From the NCBI RefSeq assembly GCF_000350225.1, contig NW_005179310.1, positions 372,001 to 436,000 on the forward strand: a stretch of DNA of 64,000 nucleotides, given 5' to 3'. The notes beneath the pieces were generated by a model that worked only from the letters and a program-made list of their open reading frames with translations, was not told the origin of the DNA and ran no database searches. Source of the stretch: Chondrus crispus (taxonomy: Eukaryota; Rhodophyta; Florideophyceae; Gigartinales; Gigartinaceae). A program made the translations under genes and the position numbers. This document shows positions 1 to 10,722 of the stretch, in pieces (the stretch's first letter is position 1; each line of letters starts with the position of its first letter).

Positions 1-2844
1 TCGTGCCAAAACGGTTTGGCAGAAGTCATCCCCGCGTTGCTCCTCGGCTATCTCCTCTATCGTAAGGGGGGCCGGAAGGTCGTCCTGCGGTGGGGCGACC
101 GGGGAATCGAGCGCGCCAGCCTCGGGGTCTTCGGCGCGCTGGATGTCGGCGGCGTCGAACTCGTCGTTCTCCTCCCAAAACGAATTGGGTCCTTGGAGAG
201 CGGGGGCTTCGTCGTCACCTCGCGGTTCGTCGCGCGTCCGTGCGCGCGACGTTGTTCGGGCTTCGGCTTGATTCCGTGTCGTTACGAAGACATGGACGGC
301 CTGATGATCACAGCTCGCGGTACAAGCGTGGTCCGCGAGCTCGTTCGATACGTCTCGAACTGTCGTGCCCCCGTCGAAAGTGGGGACGTCGTCATCCACC
401 TCGACGGTGGGGCGAGGGTCATCGGCGACCTTCGGCGACACGAGTCGTGACAGGGCATCGGGCACCTGATGCACGCGTCCGGGGCGGTACTGAATGGTGA
501 AATCGTATTCAGCCAGACGTAGCCGCCACCGGGTGAGTCTTCCGGAACTCTCAGTGAGGGACATGAGCCATCGGAGGGCGTCATGGTCCGTCCGTACGGT
601 GAACTTCGTGCCCTCTACGTACGGACGTAGTGTGCGGACGGCCCACACTACGGCGAAGCACTCGCGTTCGGTAGCGCTGTAGTTGCGCTCACTATCGGAC
701 AGTGAGTACGACCAATACCCCACGGGGCGCCAGTCGTTCGGCTCTTCGTGCTCCTGAAGTAAGGTGCAGCCGAGTTGGTAGGCACTCGCGTCGGTGTCTA
801 TCATGTACGGACGACCGTGCCGAGGCAACGCGAGGATCGGCGGAGCGATCATGCACTTCTTAAGGTTCTCGAACGCCTGAAGTTGCAGCTCCGTGGGGTT
901 ATAGAAATCGGGATCCGAATCCTTGCGCGTCATGTCGGTCAGAGGACGCGCAATCTTTGCGAACCCCTTAACGAATCGGCGGTATACGTTACACGCCCCG
1001 AGGAACGAGCGCACTTGCGTCAACGTCCTCGGGAACGTGAACGTCTTGAAAGCGTCGGCCGCCGTATCGGCCACGCTCAACTTGCCTGGGGAGATGACGT
1101 GCCCCAGGTAGTGCACCTTCGGTCGGAAGAAGCTGCACTTCTTGAGCTTAAGGGAGATACCGGAACTCCGCAGTAAGCTCAAGACGGTATCGAGATGCCT
1201 CGCGTGTTCTCCGTGCGTACGGGAGAACACGATCACGTCGTCGAGATAGACGAGGCATATTTGCCAGCGGACTCCGGAGAGTATTATGTCGAGCGCACGT
1301 TGGAAGGTGGCCGGTGCCCCTTTGAGTCCAAACGGCATGCGCAAGTGGCGAAACGTGCCCATGTGCGTCGTAAACGTGGTCTTATCCCGGTCTTCCGGAG
1401 CGACCGGGATCTGCCAATAACCGGAATTGCAGTCCAACGTGGTGAAGACGGCTGCATCTCCTAACGAGTCGATGCAGTCGTCCATCCGTGGCAGCGGATA
1501 CGAATCCGCTGCGGTCTTCGCGTTGAGACGCCGGTAGTCTACGCAGAACCGAAGAGAGCCGTCTTTCTTCGGTACAAGCACCACCGGGGACGCCCACTCG
1601 GTGCTCGCGGGTTCGATAACCCCTGCGTTCAACATGTTGTTGACCTCCTTCGCGACCATTTCGCGCATGGCCGGGCCCTTCCGATAGGGCATAGAACGAA
1701 TCGGTTTCGTTCCCGGTTCGAGGGGGATGCGGTGCTCCGTGGCTTGGATCGTTCCAAGCGCACCGCTCCACAAACTCGAGTGCTTACGGAGCATCTCGAG
1801 CACGTGGCCACGGAGCTTGTCATCATCGATGTATGACAGGTCGATCTCTTTTTCCCAATCCATCGGTGGATTTTCGGGAGCCTTTTGCTGGGGGAGTACA
1901 GTACCCCTCGCCGTCGGTAGGCCTAAAGGTGACCGTTCGACCGGGTCGACCCCCCTGCCCCCGACGGTGGTCTTATCGTCGGAGTTGGATCGGCCAACTC
2001 CTACCCCACCGACTTGATCGGTCAAGTCGGTCAGGTGTAGCGCGTGCGCGATCCCCTCGGCGACCTTACGTTCGGGAGTGAGGATCGCGAGGGGGTTGCG
2101 CTTCGCGTATCCCACGACGGTGTGCTTCGGAAGCCTCCTTTCTCGTCGTGAGAAATTCGCGACGATGACGTCGAAGGTCTGATTCGGTAGGACCTCCGCG
2201 ACGCCATTCGTCAGCCTCACTCCATGTCGGTGTTGGAGTGAGGGCTTGGGTTCCAGGAACACGAGGCCCCTCCCCGCGGTTGTCACACGCACGCGGGCTT
2301 GTGACATCGCGGGGATGGTAACCCAGCGGGCGATTCGGATCGCTTGCGGGGCCTCCTCGCGTACGTCTGGCCGACCCGTGTGTCGCCCGTGTCGCCTGGT
2401 AGGGGGAGTCGACTCCCCCTTTCCGTCAACGATGGCGACGGAACCGCCTTGGCGTAGCTCCATTCGTTGAGCTTCGATGTCGATACACCGCACGTGCGTA
2501 TCGATGAAGGCCGTGCCGAGAAGGACCGGCACGGCGAGCTGGTCCGCGACTACGAACGAAATTCGGAACACCGTGTTCCTCAACCGCACCGCCAGGCGGA
2601 CGACGGCCGAAAGCTTGAGGGGGTTGCTATTCGCGCCTGCCAATCGTGGCAGAGGTGCGTCGTGCACGACGTAACGCGTCCAATCGGGGGGAAGGTCGGC
2701 CTTCCTCACCAGATTATACCCCGAGCACGTATCAACAGCGATCGTGCGGGGTTTAAATGCATTTCCCTCGGTGGCTATCGAGCCGAGGACGTTGTAGATC
2801 TTCGACGTCATAAGGCAAATGACGCCGTCGACAACCTTCGGGGC
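1..2844 (-). mobile_element. Ty3/gypsy element D (chromovirus, B-like), truncated at both sides
   Basis: The minus strand matches the pol region of the gypsy copies at 28971-33551 and 52945-57525, from just before the protease through reverse transcriptase and RNase H to the linker before integrase. It is closer to the 52945 copy: both share the short insert around a TACTGTAC core between protease and reverse transcriptase (about 1890-1905). The left part lies outside the window. The right end stops abruptly at 2844 where the copia LTR begins, so gag, leader and 5' LTR are missing. I did not check the reading frame codon by codon. The family is inferred from near-identity to the complete copy in this window. 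Confidence 0.9.
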
Positions 2845-4108
2845 TAATGGTAGGTTCGGAGGGGCAAGGGAAAGAAGGAAGGCAGGTTGATGTGTGTGAG
2901 TGAAGGAGTTGGTGCCGAGGTTTACTTTGAAGCCGTTTTCCTGGGATACTTATACACTTCGAGTGCTACACTATCGCTCTACTCCGACTCCCAGTAAACC
3001 ATACTCTACTATGCGCGACCAAGCGCGGTCCTCTTGTGGCCCGACCATACTGTTCGATTTCCACCTTACGAATCGATTCGTAACTATTAGCTCACAACTA
3101 TTTCTACACATTCCAAATGACTGTAAACCATGGCCCTATGCATGCAACTGTTTCACACCTTACTAATCTGCATCCAGTCATGCCAGACTTCATTGTTGTG
3201 CAACGAACAACTTGGCACTTGTCTATTTCCAACAACGCAAACGTCTTTCATATCACAATCGCCATACGTATCCTTGTTTCTCACCTTACTAATTTCGCCA
3301 AGCACTGTCAGATAATTATGGCAAGTTATAACAATGTGCATCCAGACTTTCTACACAACTCACATGAGAATACATGTAAATCACACGAGTACTGTCATGA
3401 ACTTGCATCCAACGGCGCACCATGACGAGAGCACAGTGCAACGGCGCGTGCTCACGCAAGACTCGCATACAGCGTGACGCGTACACAGAATAACCGCACA
3501 ACTGTATTCCTCTCGCGAGAAGTACTTGTTGTACTTTTGATTCACATGTACTGTACTCGGACACGCGCAGGATCGCAAACAGTCTGACACTGTAAAACTG
3601 TAAACCCTCATGTGCATACACCTGGATGCGTGTACATGTGTACGTACACGAGTCCACCTGGCGACGTGTACATGTGTACACGGCATACATGTGTCCCGCC
3701 CGGGGGCCCCATGCAATTACCCATTACAACCATGGCAAACCACTTGAAACCCCCAAAACAACGTAATTCTGGCATATACAGGCCATTTAAAGTACATCAC
3801 AAGGCCAATGACGCACACGTGGACAACGCTCGACCAATAGATTTGCAGCATTAGACCTGAGGGCCAATAGAATTGCAGTATTTCCTGTGTAGTCTATAGT
3901 GCTACGGGCCAAGGTTCCACTTGGCAAAACTATGCAAATTTGCATGACCCTCCGAGAGGCCACTTTCGTCCCCGGAACCCCAAAATCTGGGATTTTACAC
4001 GTGTCATGTCGTGATATGGGTAAGAGCGCCCGGACCGTGCAGTCATGTACACGTGTCACTCGATTTTGACCTTTTCAGATAACAGCATGTGGTCGCACAT
4101 TTTCAATA
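2845..4108 (-). repeat. 3' LTR of copia E
   Basis: Direct repeat of 9460-10722. In sense the LTR opens with TATTGAAAATG and closes with CTACCATTA. A TG...CA core (2848-4105) is an alternative boundary; I prefer the longer version because the polypurine tract and the primer site then abut the LTR exactly. The end at 3600-3700 is rich in GTACATGTGTAC-type palindromes. Confidence 0.9.
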
Positions 4109-4117
4109 CCTCCCCTC
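4109..4117 (-). promoter_or_regulatory. Polypurine tract of copia E
   Basis: In sense the nine bases GAGGGGAGG lie directly against the start of the 3' LTR, between the end of the pol ORF and the LTR. This is the expected position for the plus-strand primer of reverse transcription. Confidence 0.75.
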
Positions 4118-4119
4118 GA

Positions 4120-7100
4120 TCACATGCTTTGGGCAGCTTTGCACTCGGAAAGCCCAACCATGCCCACGAACTTTTCAAACAGCACGCGACCAAGTGGTTT
4201 GGTCAGCATATCGGCTGGCATTTCTGTTGTCGGACAATGGTACAATGTGACCAGTTTTCGCTGCACCGCATCTCGAACAAAATGATACGTAATATCAATG
4301 TGCTTGTTGCGACGATTTGTAGATTCGTTCTGAGCAAACGCAATCGTACCAGCGTTGTCACATCCAACGCGAATTGTTGGATCCGAATTCGCACCAAGTA
4401 CATCGGCATGGAAGCGTCGAAGCCACGCGGCCTCTTTGCATGCTTCACTGAGTGCGATGTATTCTGCCTCACAAGTAGACTTTGCAACTACTGTTTGTTT
4501 CCGGGAAGCCCAACTGATAGGCCCATCACAAAGCTTGAACACGTACCCACTCGTTGATTTTCGTGATTCAAGGCATCCACCCCAATCTGCGTCGCTATAC
4601 CCATGAAGTTCCGTACCAAGATCATCTTTACCAAACACTATTCCAAGATGCTGGGACCCACGCAAGTATCTCAAAACACGTTTCACACCTGACCAGTGCG
4701 ACTCGTGAGGGTCGGCACAGTGTTGAGATAACTTTCCAATGGCAAACGCAATATCGGGGCGGGTCCCGACCATTAGAAACATTAGACATCCAATGGCCTG
4801 ACGATATGGTTCAAAGCATGGGTTGTCATCAGTGCCAGTTTCGGCCACTTGCATTGTGACATGTCGAGACTGTTCCATCGGAGTAACGCAAGGATTGCAT
4901 GCCGACATTTTGAACCGTTTCAGTACTGCTTGGGCATACTTCGACTGCGTGACGGTCAGGACGTGTTTAGAACGTATACGGTCGATCTCTAGACCAATAC
5001 AAGTCTTCGCTTCGCCAAGGTCTTTCATATCGAATCGTTTGTTGAGTTCATTTTTCATCCATAAGATGGCCTCCAAGTCACTTCCAGCTAGCAGCAGATC
5101 GTCCACGTACAACGCGATAATCATGATGACATTGCCTTGACGTCGAATGTAAAGACATGGGTCGCTGCGTGTAGTGTTGAAACCAAGTTCAGTGATCAGA
5201 AACTCATCGATCTTACTATGCCATTGGCGATGGGCTTGCTTAAGACCATAGATTGCTTTCAAAAGTTTACACACCGAATCAGGTTTGACTTTGTCGATGC
5301 ATCCTTCAGGTTGCTCCATGTAGATTTCTTCGTGAAGTTCACCGTTGAGGAAGGCAGTCACCACGTCCATCTGATGCAGCTCAAGGTCAAAGTGCGCAAC
5401 CAGTGCCAGCAGCAGACGGATAGTTGTGAACTTGATGACAGGGGCGAAAGTTTCAGTGTAATCGATGCCTTCTACTTGTTGAAAGCCTCGTGCCACAAGA
5501 CGTCCCTTTGCAGTTTCGACCAATTTTCTGGACTCGTCAGGAAGTTGCTTCACTCCGAAAACCCACCTGGACGTCAGGACGTTTGATGCTTGAGATCTTG
5601 GAACAAGTGTCCATGTTTTGTTTTTGTGTTGTGAAGCAAGTTCTTTGTCGATGCCCTTCTGCCAGAAGCGAGCTTTTGGAGAATCCATAGCTTGCTTGTA
5701 CGAGTTTGGGATTTCCGTTATCACATGGGCGTGGCTAAGGAGTCCAGCAGTCACCAAAGCTGCTGCCCACCACGCCCCAGGCGTTTTGCGAACGCGAGTG
5801 GACCGACGGAGATTAGTTGGCGGATCAATCGTTTCTTCCTCAACTACGTGTTGCTCAACTGTTTCGGTGGTTTCGTCCTCCCCTGCAGTTGGGGAGGAGT
5901 TGGAGGATTCATCAGAGTCTTGTTGTTCATCTGGCGATGATGCTTCTGATGCCACTGCATCATTTTCTGCAACTTCCTCATCGATGTTCAAGTTGATTGT
6001 GTCATCATCAGTTGTAGCCTCCTCGTTTGTATCCATCGGTTCACCAGATTTGCCTCCCGTGGACTCGTCAAAAGTAACATCTCTGGATACGATCACTTTG
6101 TGCAAATCACCATCCCACAACTTGTAAGCTTTCGTATTTTCAGCATACCCCAGAAACATTGCCTCCTTTGCACGGGCGTCAAGTTTCTGGATGTTGTGTT
6201 TTGGTAATGTATACCAACACTTTGAACCGAAAACACGCAAATGACCAACATTTGGCACAGATTTCATCCATAAGTGGTATGGGGTCATGTTGGGGGGAAT
6301 GGCACGTGACGTGACTCGATTTCGAACGTACACTGCATTGGCAAGTGCTTCTGCCCAGAACCCCTTTGTAACTTTCTTGTGCGCTAGCATGGAGCGCACC
6401 AAGTTTACCAAAGTTCTGTTCAGTCGTTCGGCGACGCCATTTTGCTCCGGTGTGTACGCGGTCGTCATTTGATGCTGAGTACCATTTGCAATCAGAAAAG
6501 ACTTAAACTCCGTGGACAGATACTCACCACCTCGATCGGTGCGAAGCACTTTGATCTTGCGACCAGTGTGAGTCTGAGCAAGTTGTGCAAACATTTTGTA
6601 TCGTTCAAATGCTTCTGATTTATGGTGCATAGGGTACACTACTGACCAGTTTGAGTGATCATCTATGAAGGTAATGAAGTACTTGGCACCACCAATGGAC
6701 TGCACCTCTAAGGGGCCACAAACATCAGAGTGAACTAAGTCTAGACAGAAGTATGCCCGCCTCGAGGACCGCTCTTTTGGGATCACAGATCGAGTGGCTT
6801 TGCCGTAGACGCACGCAGAACATTTTTCAGAGATGCAATCATTGTCAGTATTGTTGATTTTGTTAGCCTCATTACCAAGTAGTTTGACTCCACTTACCAC
6901 ATTGTCACGAATCATCGAAGCAATACCTTGAGAATGCACATGTGCAAAGCGCTCATGCCACGTTTGCAGGGTGGCAGCATGTGCAGATCCGATGTCACTG
7001 ACGATGTCGAGAACGTAAAGTTCTCCAACCAATGTCGCAGTCGCCACTACAGTTGAGCCTCGTCTGATCATGCATTTTCTATTTTCGAACCCAACTTTTA

Positions 7101-8259
7101 GTCCAAGTTCAGTCATTCGACTGACAGAGAGCAGAGAGAACGCGAAGTCCGGAACGTGCAATACATCCGTCAACTTGCACGATTCGATGCGGCCATTCAC
7201 ATTTAACTTCAAGTGAACGTCACCACGGCCGGCAACCTTTGCACTAGCCTTGGTTCCCATCTGAACAGAGGCGGATTCAAGTGGCTCATACGTTGCAAAC
7301 AAAGATCGGTCATATGTAATATGAGCTGTACAAGCTGAATCTACGAGCCACGAAGGCAACATCTCCATATCGTTCGTGTGCGAAGCTTTCGACATCAGAC
7401 ATGTGAAGTCGACGCTGTTTACAACCATGTCGGGATCAGGTTTCTGTGTGACAAATGCAGATTGTTTCCGCTGAGACATACGCGGTTTATATGTGCTAGG
7501 AGGAGCCGGGCGACGCCCATTCAAATCCTTTCCCCAGCAGCGGGTTGCCGTATGGCCTGTATGACCGCAGTTCGTGCATTTGTAATCGTTTATGTCCCGA
7601 TTGTTCGGGGCACGATTAACCAGAGCCGATGTCTGTGAGGAGCTAGACTTCATGTTTGCTCGTTGCTCTTCCTGCAGCAGACGACTTTTCACAAAGTCCA
7701 AACTGAATATCTTTTCCTCATTACCGAGAGCATCAAGTGCAACGATGAGAGCCTCGAAACGGGCAGGCAGACCGTTGAGCACTGCCATGGCCATCTCCTT
7801 GTCATCGATGTTTACGCTCATTGACTTGAGGATGGCTGCCAGCTGCTTGACACGATTGATGTATGCAAGCACCTTTTCACCGGAAAGCATCTTCACAGTG
7901 TAGAACTCACGACGTGCAGCTAGTTTGTTCAGCAAAGTGTGCCTCTCAAACACGTTGACAATAGCTTCCCACATCTCATGAGCAGTATCAACATCACGTA
8001 CATGCTCAAGATGCTCATCTGATAGGGAGAGACCAATCAGTGCTTTGGCTTTACTGTCACCTCTGATCCACTTCTTACGCTCTTCCGCGCGTTCCTCACT
8101 TGGAACTCTTCCCTCAACGATGTATTGGTCAACATCACGTAGAGCAAGCAGAAGTTGTATTTTCTGCTTCCACACGTAGAAGTTGGAGTCCGTCAGTTTG
8201 TCGATTCTGATGGATCCTCCTCCTCCTTGATCTTCCATTTTAGTGCAAATAAACTTCAA
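4120..8259 (-). CDS. Copia Gag-Pol polyprotein
   Basis: A single ORF of 1379 codons; the more likely start is the internal ATG at 8238, whose product begins MEDQGGGG. In order it shows a UBN2/copia-type Gag (residues about 8-220), a CCHC zinc knuckle beginning CTNCGHTGH (about 226-240), an aspartic protease motif within WLVDSACTAH (about 305), the integrase HHCC module (about 430-485), the integrase core with D, D and E near 506, 573 and 610, reverse transcriptase with YVDDLLLAG (about 1050), and RNase H with DADWGG and EAEYIALSEA (about 1240-1350). The integrase-before-reverse-transcriptase order defines Ty1/copia (Pseudoviridae). Gag and Pol lie in one frame, as in many plant and algal copia elements. 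The ORF appears whole. Confidence 0.95.
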   Translation of the reverse strand: MKFICTKMEDQGGGGSIRIDKLTDSNFYVWKQKIQLLLALRDVDQYIVEGRVPSEERAEERKKWIRGDSKAKALIGLSLSDEHLEHVRDVDTAHEMWEAIVNVFERHTLLNKLAARREFYTVKMLSGEKVLAYINRVKQLAAILKSMSVNIDDKEMAMAVLNGLPARFEALIVALDALGNEEKIFSLDFVKSRLLQEEQRANMKSSSSQTSALVNRAPNNRDINDYKCTNCGHTGHTATRCWGKDLNGRRPAPPSTYKPRMSQRKQSAFVTQKPDPDMVVNSVDFTCLMSKASHTNDMEMLPSWLVDSACTAHITYDRSLFATYEPLESASVQMGTKASAKVAGRGDVHLKLNVNGRIESCKLTDVLHVPDFAFSLLSVSRMTELGLKVGFENRKCMIRRGSTVVATATLVGELYVLDIVSDIGSAHAATLQTWHERFAHVHSQGIASMIRDNVVSGVKLLGNEANKINNTDNDCISEKCSACVYGKATRSVIPKERSSRRAYFCLDLVHSDVCGPLEVQSIGGAKYFITFIDDHSNWSVVYPMHHKSEAFERYKMFAQLAQTHTGRKIKVLRTDRGGEYLSTEFKSFLIANGTQHQMTTAYTPEQNGVAERLNRTLVNLVRSMLAHKKVTKGFWAEALANAVYVRNRVTSRAIPPNMTPYHLWMKSVPNVGHLRVFGSKCWYTLPKHNIQKLDARAKEAMFLGYAENTKAYKLWDGDLHKVIVSRDVTFDESTGGKSGEPMDTNEEATTDDDTINLNIDEEVAENDAVASEASSPDEQQDSDESSNSSPTAGEDETTETVEQHVVEEETIDPPTNLRRSTRVRKTPGAWWAAALVTAGLLSHAHVITEIPNSYKQAMDSPKARFWQKGIDKELASQHKNKTWTLVPRSQASNVLTSRWVFGVKQLPDESRKLVETAKGRLVARGFQQVEGIDYTETFAPVIKFTTIRLLLALVAHFDLELHQMDVVTAFLNGELHEEIYMEQPEGCIDKVKPDSVCKLLKAIYGLKQAHRQWHSKIDEFLITELGFNTTRSDPCLYIRRQGNVIMIIALYVDDLLLAGSDLEAILWMKNELNKRFDMKDLGEAKTCIGLEIDRIRSKHVLTVTQSKYAQAVLKRFKMSACNPCVTPMEQSRHVTMQVAETGTDDNPCFEPYRQAIGCLMFLMVGTRPDIAFAIGKLSQHCADPHESHWSGVKRVLRYLRGSQHLGIVFGKDDLGTELHGYSDADWGGCLESRKSTSGYVFKLCDGPISWASRKQTVVAKSTCEAEYIALSEACKEAAWLRRFHADVLGANSDPTIRVGCDNAGTIAFAQNESTNRRNKHIDITYHFVRDAVQRKLVTLYHCPTTEMPADMLTKPLGRVLFEKFVGMVGLSECKAAQSM

Positions 8260-8271
8260 GTATTCGAAAAT

Positions 8272-8345
8272 CCGTTCGGGGATCCCAAGCCGTTAACCGA
8301 TAGTCAACACAATGGCAAGCCCACCCGTCTAAGAAGTTCGATATG
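8272..8345 (-). other. Conserved copia leader segment upstream of gag
   Basis: This stretch is shared with the leader of copia F (about 45545-45615). In sense both contain CATTGTGTTGACTAT followed by GGTTAACGGCTTGGGATCC, 20-60 nt before the gag ATG. The gag proteins themselves have diverged clearly. It contains no ORF, so a packaging, dimerisation or translation signal is possible. That role is inference. Confidence 0.55.
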
Positions 8346-8410
8346 ATTACTATGAAGTTGCACTAGGAGAAATTTGCGAACAGATATTTGAATTTATTTG
8401 GATGAAATCC

Positions 8411-8953
8411 CTAACTATTCTGTTCACAAACTACCTTTAAGTGTGCGGCACCGTTCTCGTGGCACTTCAGGTGCCCGTGAGACTCAAAGACGCGATTGCA
8501 AGGGATACAACGCGGAGTCTCCTTAGCGTTGGCAACCTGAATGCGATGAGACCTAGACTGAATGTGGTCGTAAAAGGCCTTCGCACTATTGCCACTAACG
8601 CCGCACACTTTACAATACCGCTTATATCGCGGGCACACCTTACGATTCCTCTTGCGCTCACGCTTAAACTCTTTATCCGCGAGAACAGCCGCTTTCCGAG
8701 CAGAAAGTCGATGCGTAGTTCTCTTTATTGGTGCGGGAACAGAGCGCGGAATACGAGGAATCCTATATGGTGCGCAACTCGAGGACGGACCCGGAAGCGC
8801 GAGCCGAGGTGAAGGTTGATCCTCAGGCTCAAGCACCTCAACGGATACGACCTCCGATGTCCGAACCGTCCGACCGGTGACCAGCTTCCCAGGCGCAGAG
8901 CGCACCGGTACTAATTCCAGATCTAACACAACCCCGTAAGAACAGGTATTCAC
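8411..8953 (-). CDS. Two-C2H2 zinc-finger protein in the copia E leader
   Basis: A 180-codon ORF on the same strand as gag-pol, lying between the primer site and gag. The C-terminal third holds two fingers with identical spacing, C-x2-C-x12-H-x5-H, at about residues 114-136 (starts CKVCGVSG) and 149-171 (starts CIPCNRVF). That spacing is typical of U1-C/matrin/JAZ-type RNA- or dsRNA-binding fingers. A very basic stretch (residues about 80-113) precedes them. The N-terminal half is proline-rich and unrecognised. Copia elements do not normally carry such a gene upstream of gag. It could be a captured host gene or an accessory ORF of this lineage. Copia F, whose leader is shorter, does not show it. 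Confidence 0.6.
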   Translation of the reverse strand: MNTCSYGVVLDLELVPVRSAPGKLVTGRTVRTSEVVSVEVLEPEDQPSPRLALPGPSSSCAPYRIPRIPRSVPAPIKRTTHRLSARKAAVLADKEFKRERKRNRKVCPRYKRYCKVCGVSGNSAKAFYDHIQSRSHRIQVANAKETPRCIPCNRVFESHGHLKCHENGAAHLKVVCEQNS

Positions 8954-9445
8954 AATAAGGAATATGAAGATAATCGTCAGTAACAGATTTTGGAATTATT
9001 GCTCTTAAGAACCACCAAAACGTGCAAAGACAATCACTTAGATGTGTAGGAAATGGAAAGAAACTCAAAACTTACTTTGCATGAGAGAACGAAGAAAAAC
9101 CAAATGCGAGATTGACGACGACGGCGGTAGCGGGAGCGGAAACGAAGACGAAGACCAAAGACAGAGACAGCAGCAAGAACCACAGCAAGAACAAAAGCCA
9201 AACCAAGAACAAAGACAACGAAGACAGCGGGGGCGATGACCAAAACCAATTCACACAAGAGAGCAAGAACGACAGCAGCAGCGAAAACCAAAACCAAGAA
9301 CGACGGCAAGAACGAGAGCGACAACGACAGCGAGAAGACCAGCGGAAAGAACGACGAGAAACGGCAGCGAAAACGACAGCGACAACGACGGCAGAAACAA
9401 CGGAACGAGAACGACAGACTCATGCAGTGAAACGACAGCGAGGGA
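8954..9445 (-). other. Low-complexity 5' leader of copia E
   Basis: About 490 bases without a recognisable gene. From about 9110 to 9430 the plus strand is almost free of T and repeats ACGAC, GACAGCG and AACGAGA-like words, so the sense RNA would be a long pyrimidine-rich, nearly A-free tract. The plus-strand ORFs that cross it are low-complexity translations and are not called. Confidence 0.6.
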
Positions 9446-9459
9446 CTGGGCCCATAACC
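9446..9459 (-). promoter_or_regulatory. Primer binding site: initiator tRNA-Met fragment
   Basis: The plus strand reads CTGGGCCCATAACC, which is the anticodon stem-loop sequence of eukaryotic initiator tRNA-Met. The element sense strand, GGTTATGGGCCCAG, is therefore complementary to that tRNA and lies exactly next to the 5' LTR. Priming from an internal half-tRNA of tRNA-iMet is known for Drosophila copia and relatives. The match is read directly; its use as primer follows from the family. Confidence 0.88.
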
Positions 9460-10722
9460 TAATGGTAGGTTCGGAGGGGCAAGGGAAAGAAGGAAGGCAG
9501 GTTGATGTGTGTGAGTGAAGGAGTTGGTGCCGAGGTTTACTTTGAAGCCGTTTTCCTGCGATACTTATACACTTCGAGTGCTACACTATCGCTCTACTCC
9601 GACTCCCAGTAAACCATACTCTACTATGCGCGACCAAGCGCGGTCCTCTTGTGGCCCGACCATACTGTTCGATTTCCACCTTACGAATCGATTCGTAACT
9701 ATTAGCTCACAACTATTTCTACACATTCTAAATGACTGTAAACCATGGCCCTATGCATGCAACTGTTTCACACCTTACTAATCTGCATCCAGTCATGCCA
9801 GACTTCATTGTTGTGCAACGAACAACTTGGCACTTGTCTATTTCCAACAACGCAAACGTCTTTCATATCACAATCGCCATACGTATCCTTGTTTCTCACC
9901 TTACTAATTTCGCCAAGCACTGTCAGATAATTATGGCAAGTTATAACATGTGCATCCAGACTTTCTACACAACTCACATGAGAATACATGTAAATCACAC
10001 GAGTACTGTCATGAACTTGCATCCAACGGCGCACCATGACGAGAGCACAGTGCAACGGCGCGTGCTCACGCAAGACTCGCATACAGCGTGACGCGTACAC
10101 AGAATAACCGCACAACTGTATTCCTCTCGCGAGAAGTACTTGTTGTACTTTTGATTCACATGTACTGTACTCGGACACGCGCAGGATCGCAAACAGTCTG
10201 ACACTGTAAAACTGTAAACCCTCATGTGCATACACCTGGATGCGTGTACATGTGTACGTACACGAGTCCACCTGGCGACGTGTACATGTGTACACGGCAT
10301 ACATGTGTCCCGCCCGGGGGCCCCATGCAATTACCCATTACAACCATGGCAAACCACTTGAAACCCCCAAAACAACGTAATTCTGGCATATACAGGCCAT
10401 TTAAAGTACATCACAAGGCCAATGACGCACACGTGGACAACGCTCGACCAATAGATTTGCAGCATTAGACCTGAGGGCCAATAGAATTGCAGTATTTCCT
10501 GTGTAGTCTATAGTGCTACGGGCCAAGGTTCCACTTGGCAAAACTATACAAATTTGCATGACCCTCCGAGAGGCCACTTTCGTCCCCGGAACCCCAAAAT
10601 CTGGAATTTTACACGTGTCATGTCGTGATATGGGTAAGAGCGCCCGGACCGTGCAGTCATGTACACGTGTCACTCGATTTTGACCTTTTCAGATAACAGC
10701 ATGTGGTCGCACATTTTCAATA
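9460..10722 (-). repeat. 5' LTR of copia E
   Basis: Direct repeat of 2845-4108, about 99.6 percent identical by eye. The outer side abuts gypsy G at 10723 and the inner side abuts the primer binding site. The element promoter should lie here, but no clear TATA motif stands out. Confidence 0.9.

Larger units (their letters stand above)
2845..10722 (-). mobile_element. Ty1/copia retrotransposon E, looks whole
   Basis: Two direct repeats of about 1263 bp (2845-4108 and 9460-10722) bracket a minus-strand copia gag-pol ORF. In the sense direction the order is 5' LTR, primer site complementary to initiator tRNA-Met, a 1.2-kb leader with a zinc-finger ORF, gag-pol, polypurine tract and 3' LTR. The two LTRs differ at about four bases plus one single-base indel, so the copy is young. 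It has no matching target duplication: the left flank is gypsy D and the right flank gypsy G. It may therefore be a product of recombination between copies rather than a simple insertion. Confidence 0.93.

Noticed and set aside
3600-3700. GTACATGTGTAC-rich palindromes in the copia LTR as a sign of the same hairpin phenomenon
   Set aside because: They are confined to one short stretch of the LTR and are not spread through the copia coding region, unlike the gypsy family.
2848-4105. Direct repeats at 2845 and 9460 as a segmental duplication
   Set aside because: They flank a copia gag-pol with primer site and polypurine tract in the right places, so they are LTRs.
9112-9462. Plus-strand ORFs rich in K, T, Q, N, E and R
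   Set aside because: Low-complexity translation of a T-free tract on the strand opposite to the copia genes.
10659-10722. Start of an ORF running from the copia LTR into gypsy G
   Set aside because: The ATG lies in LTR sequence and the frame joins two elements by chance.
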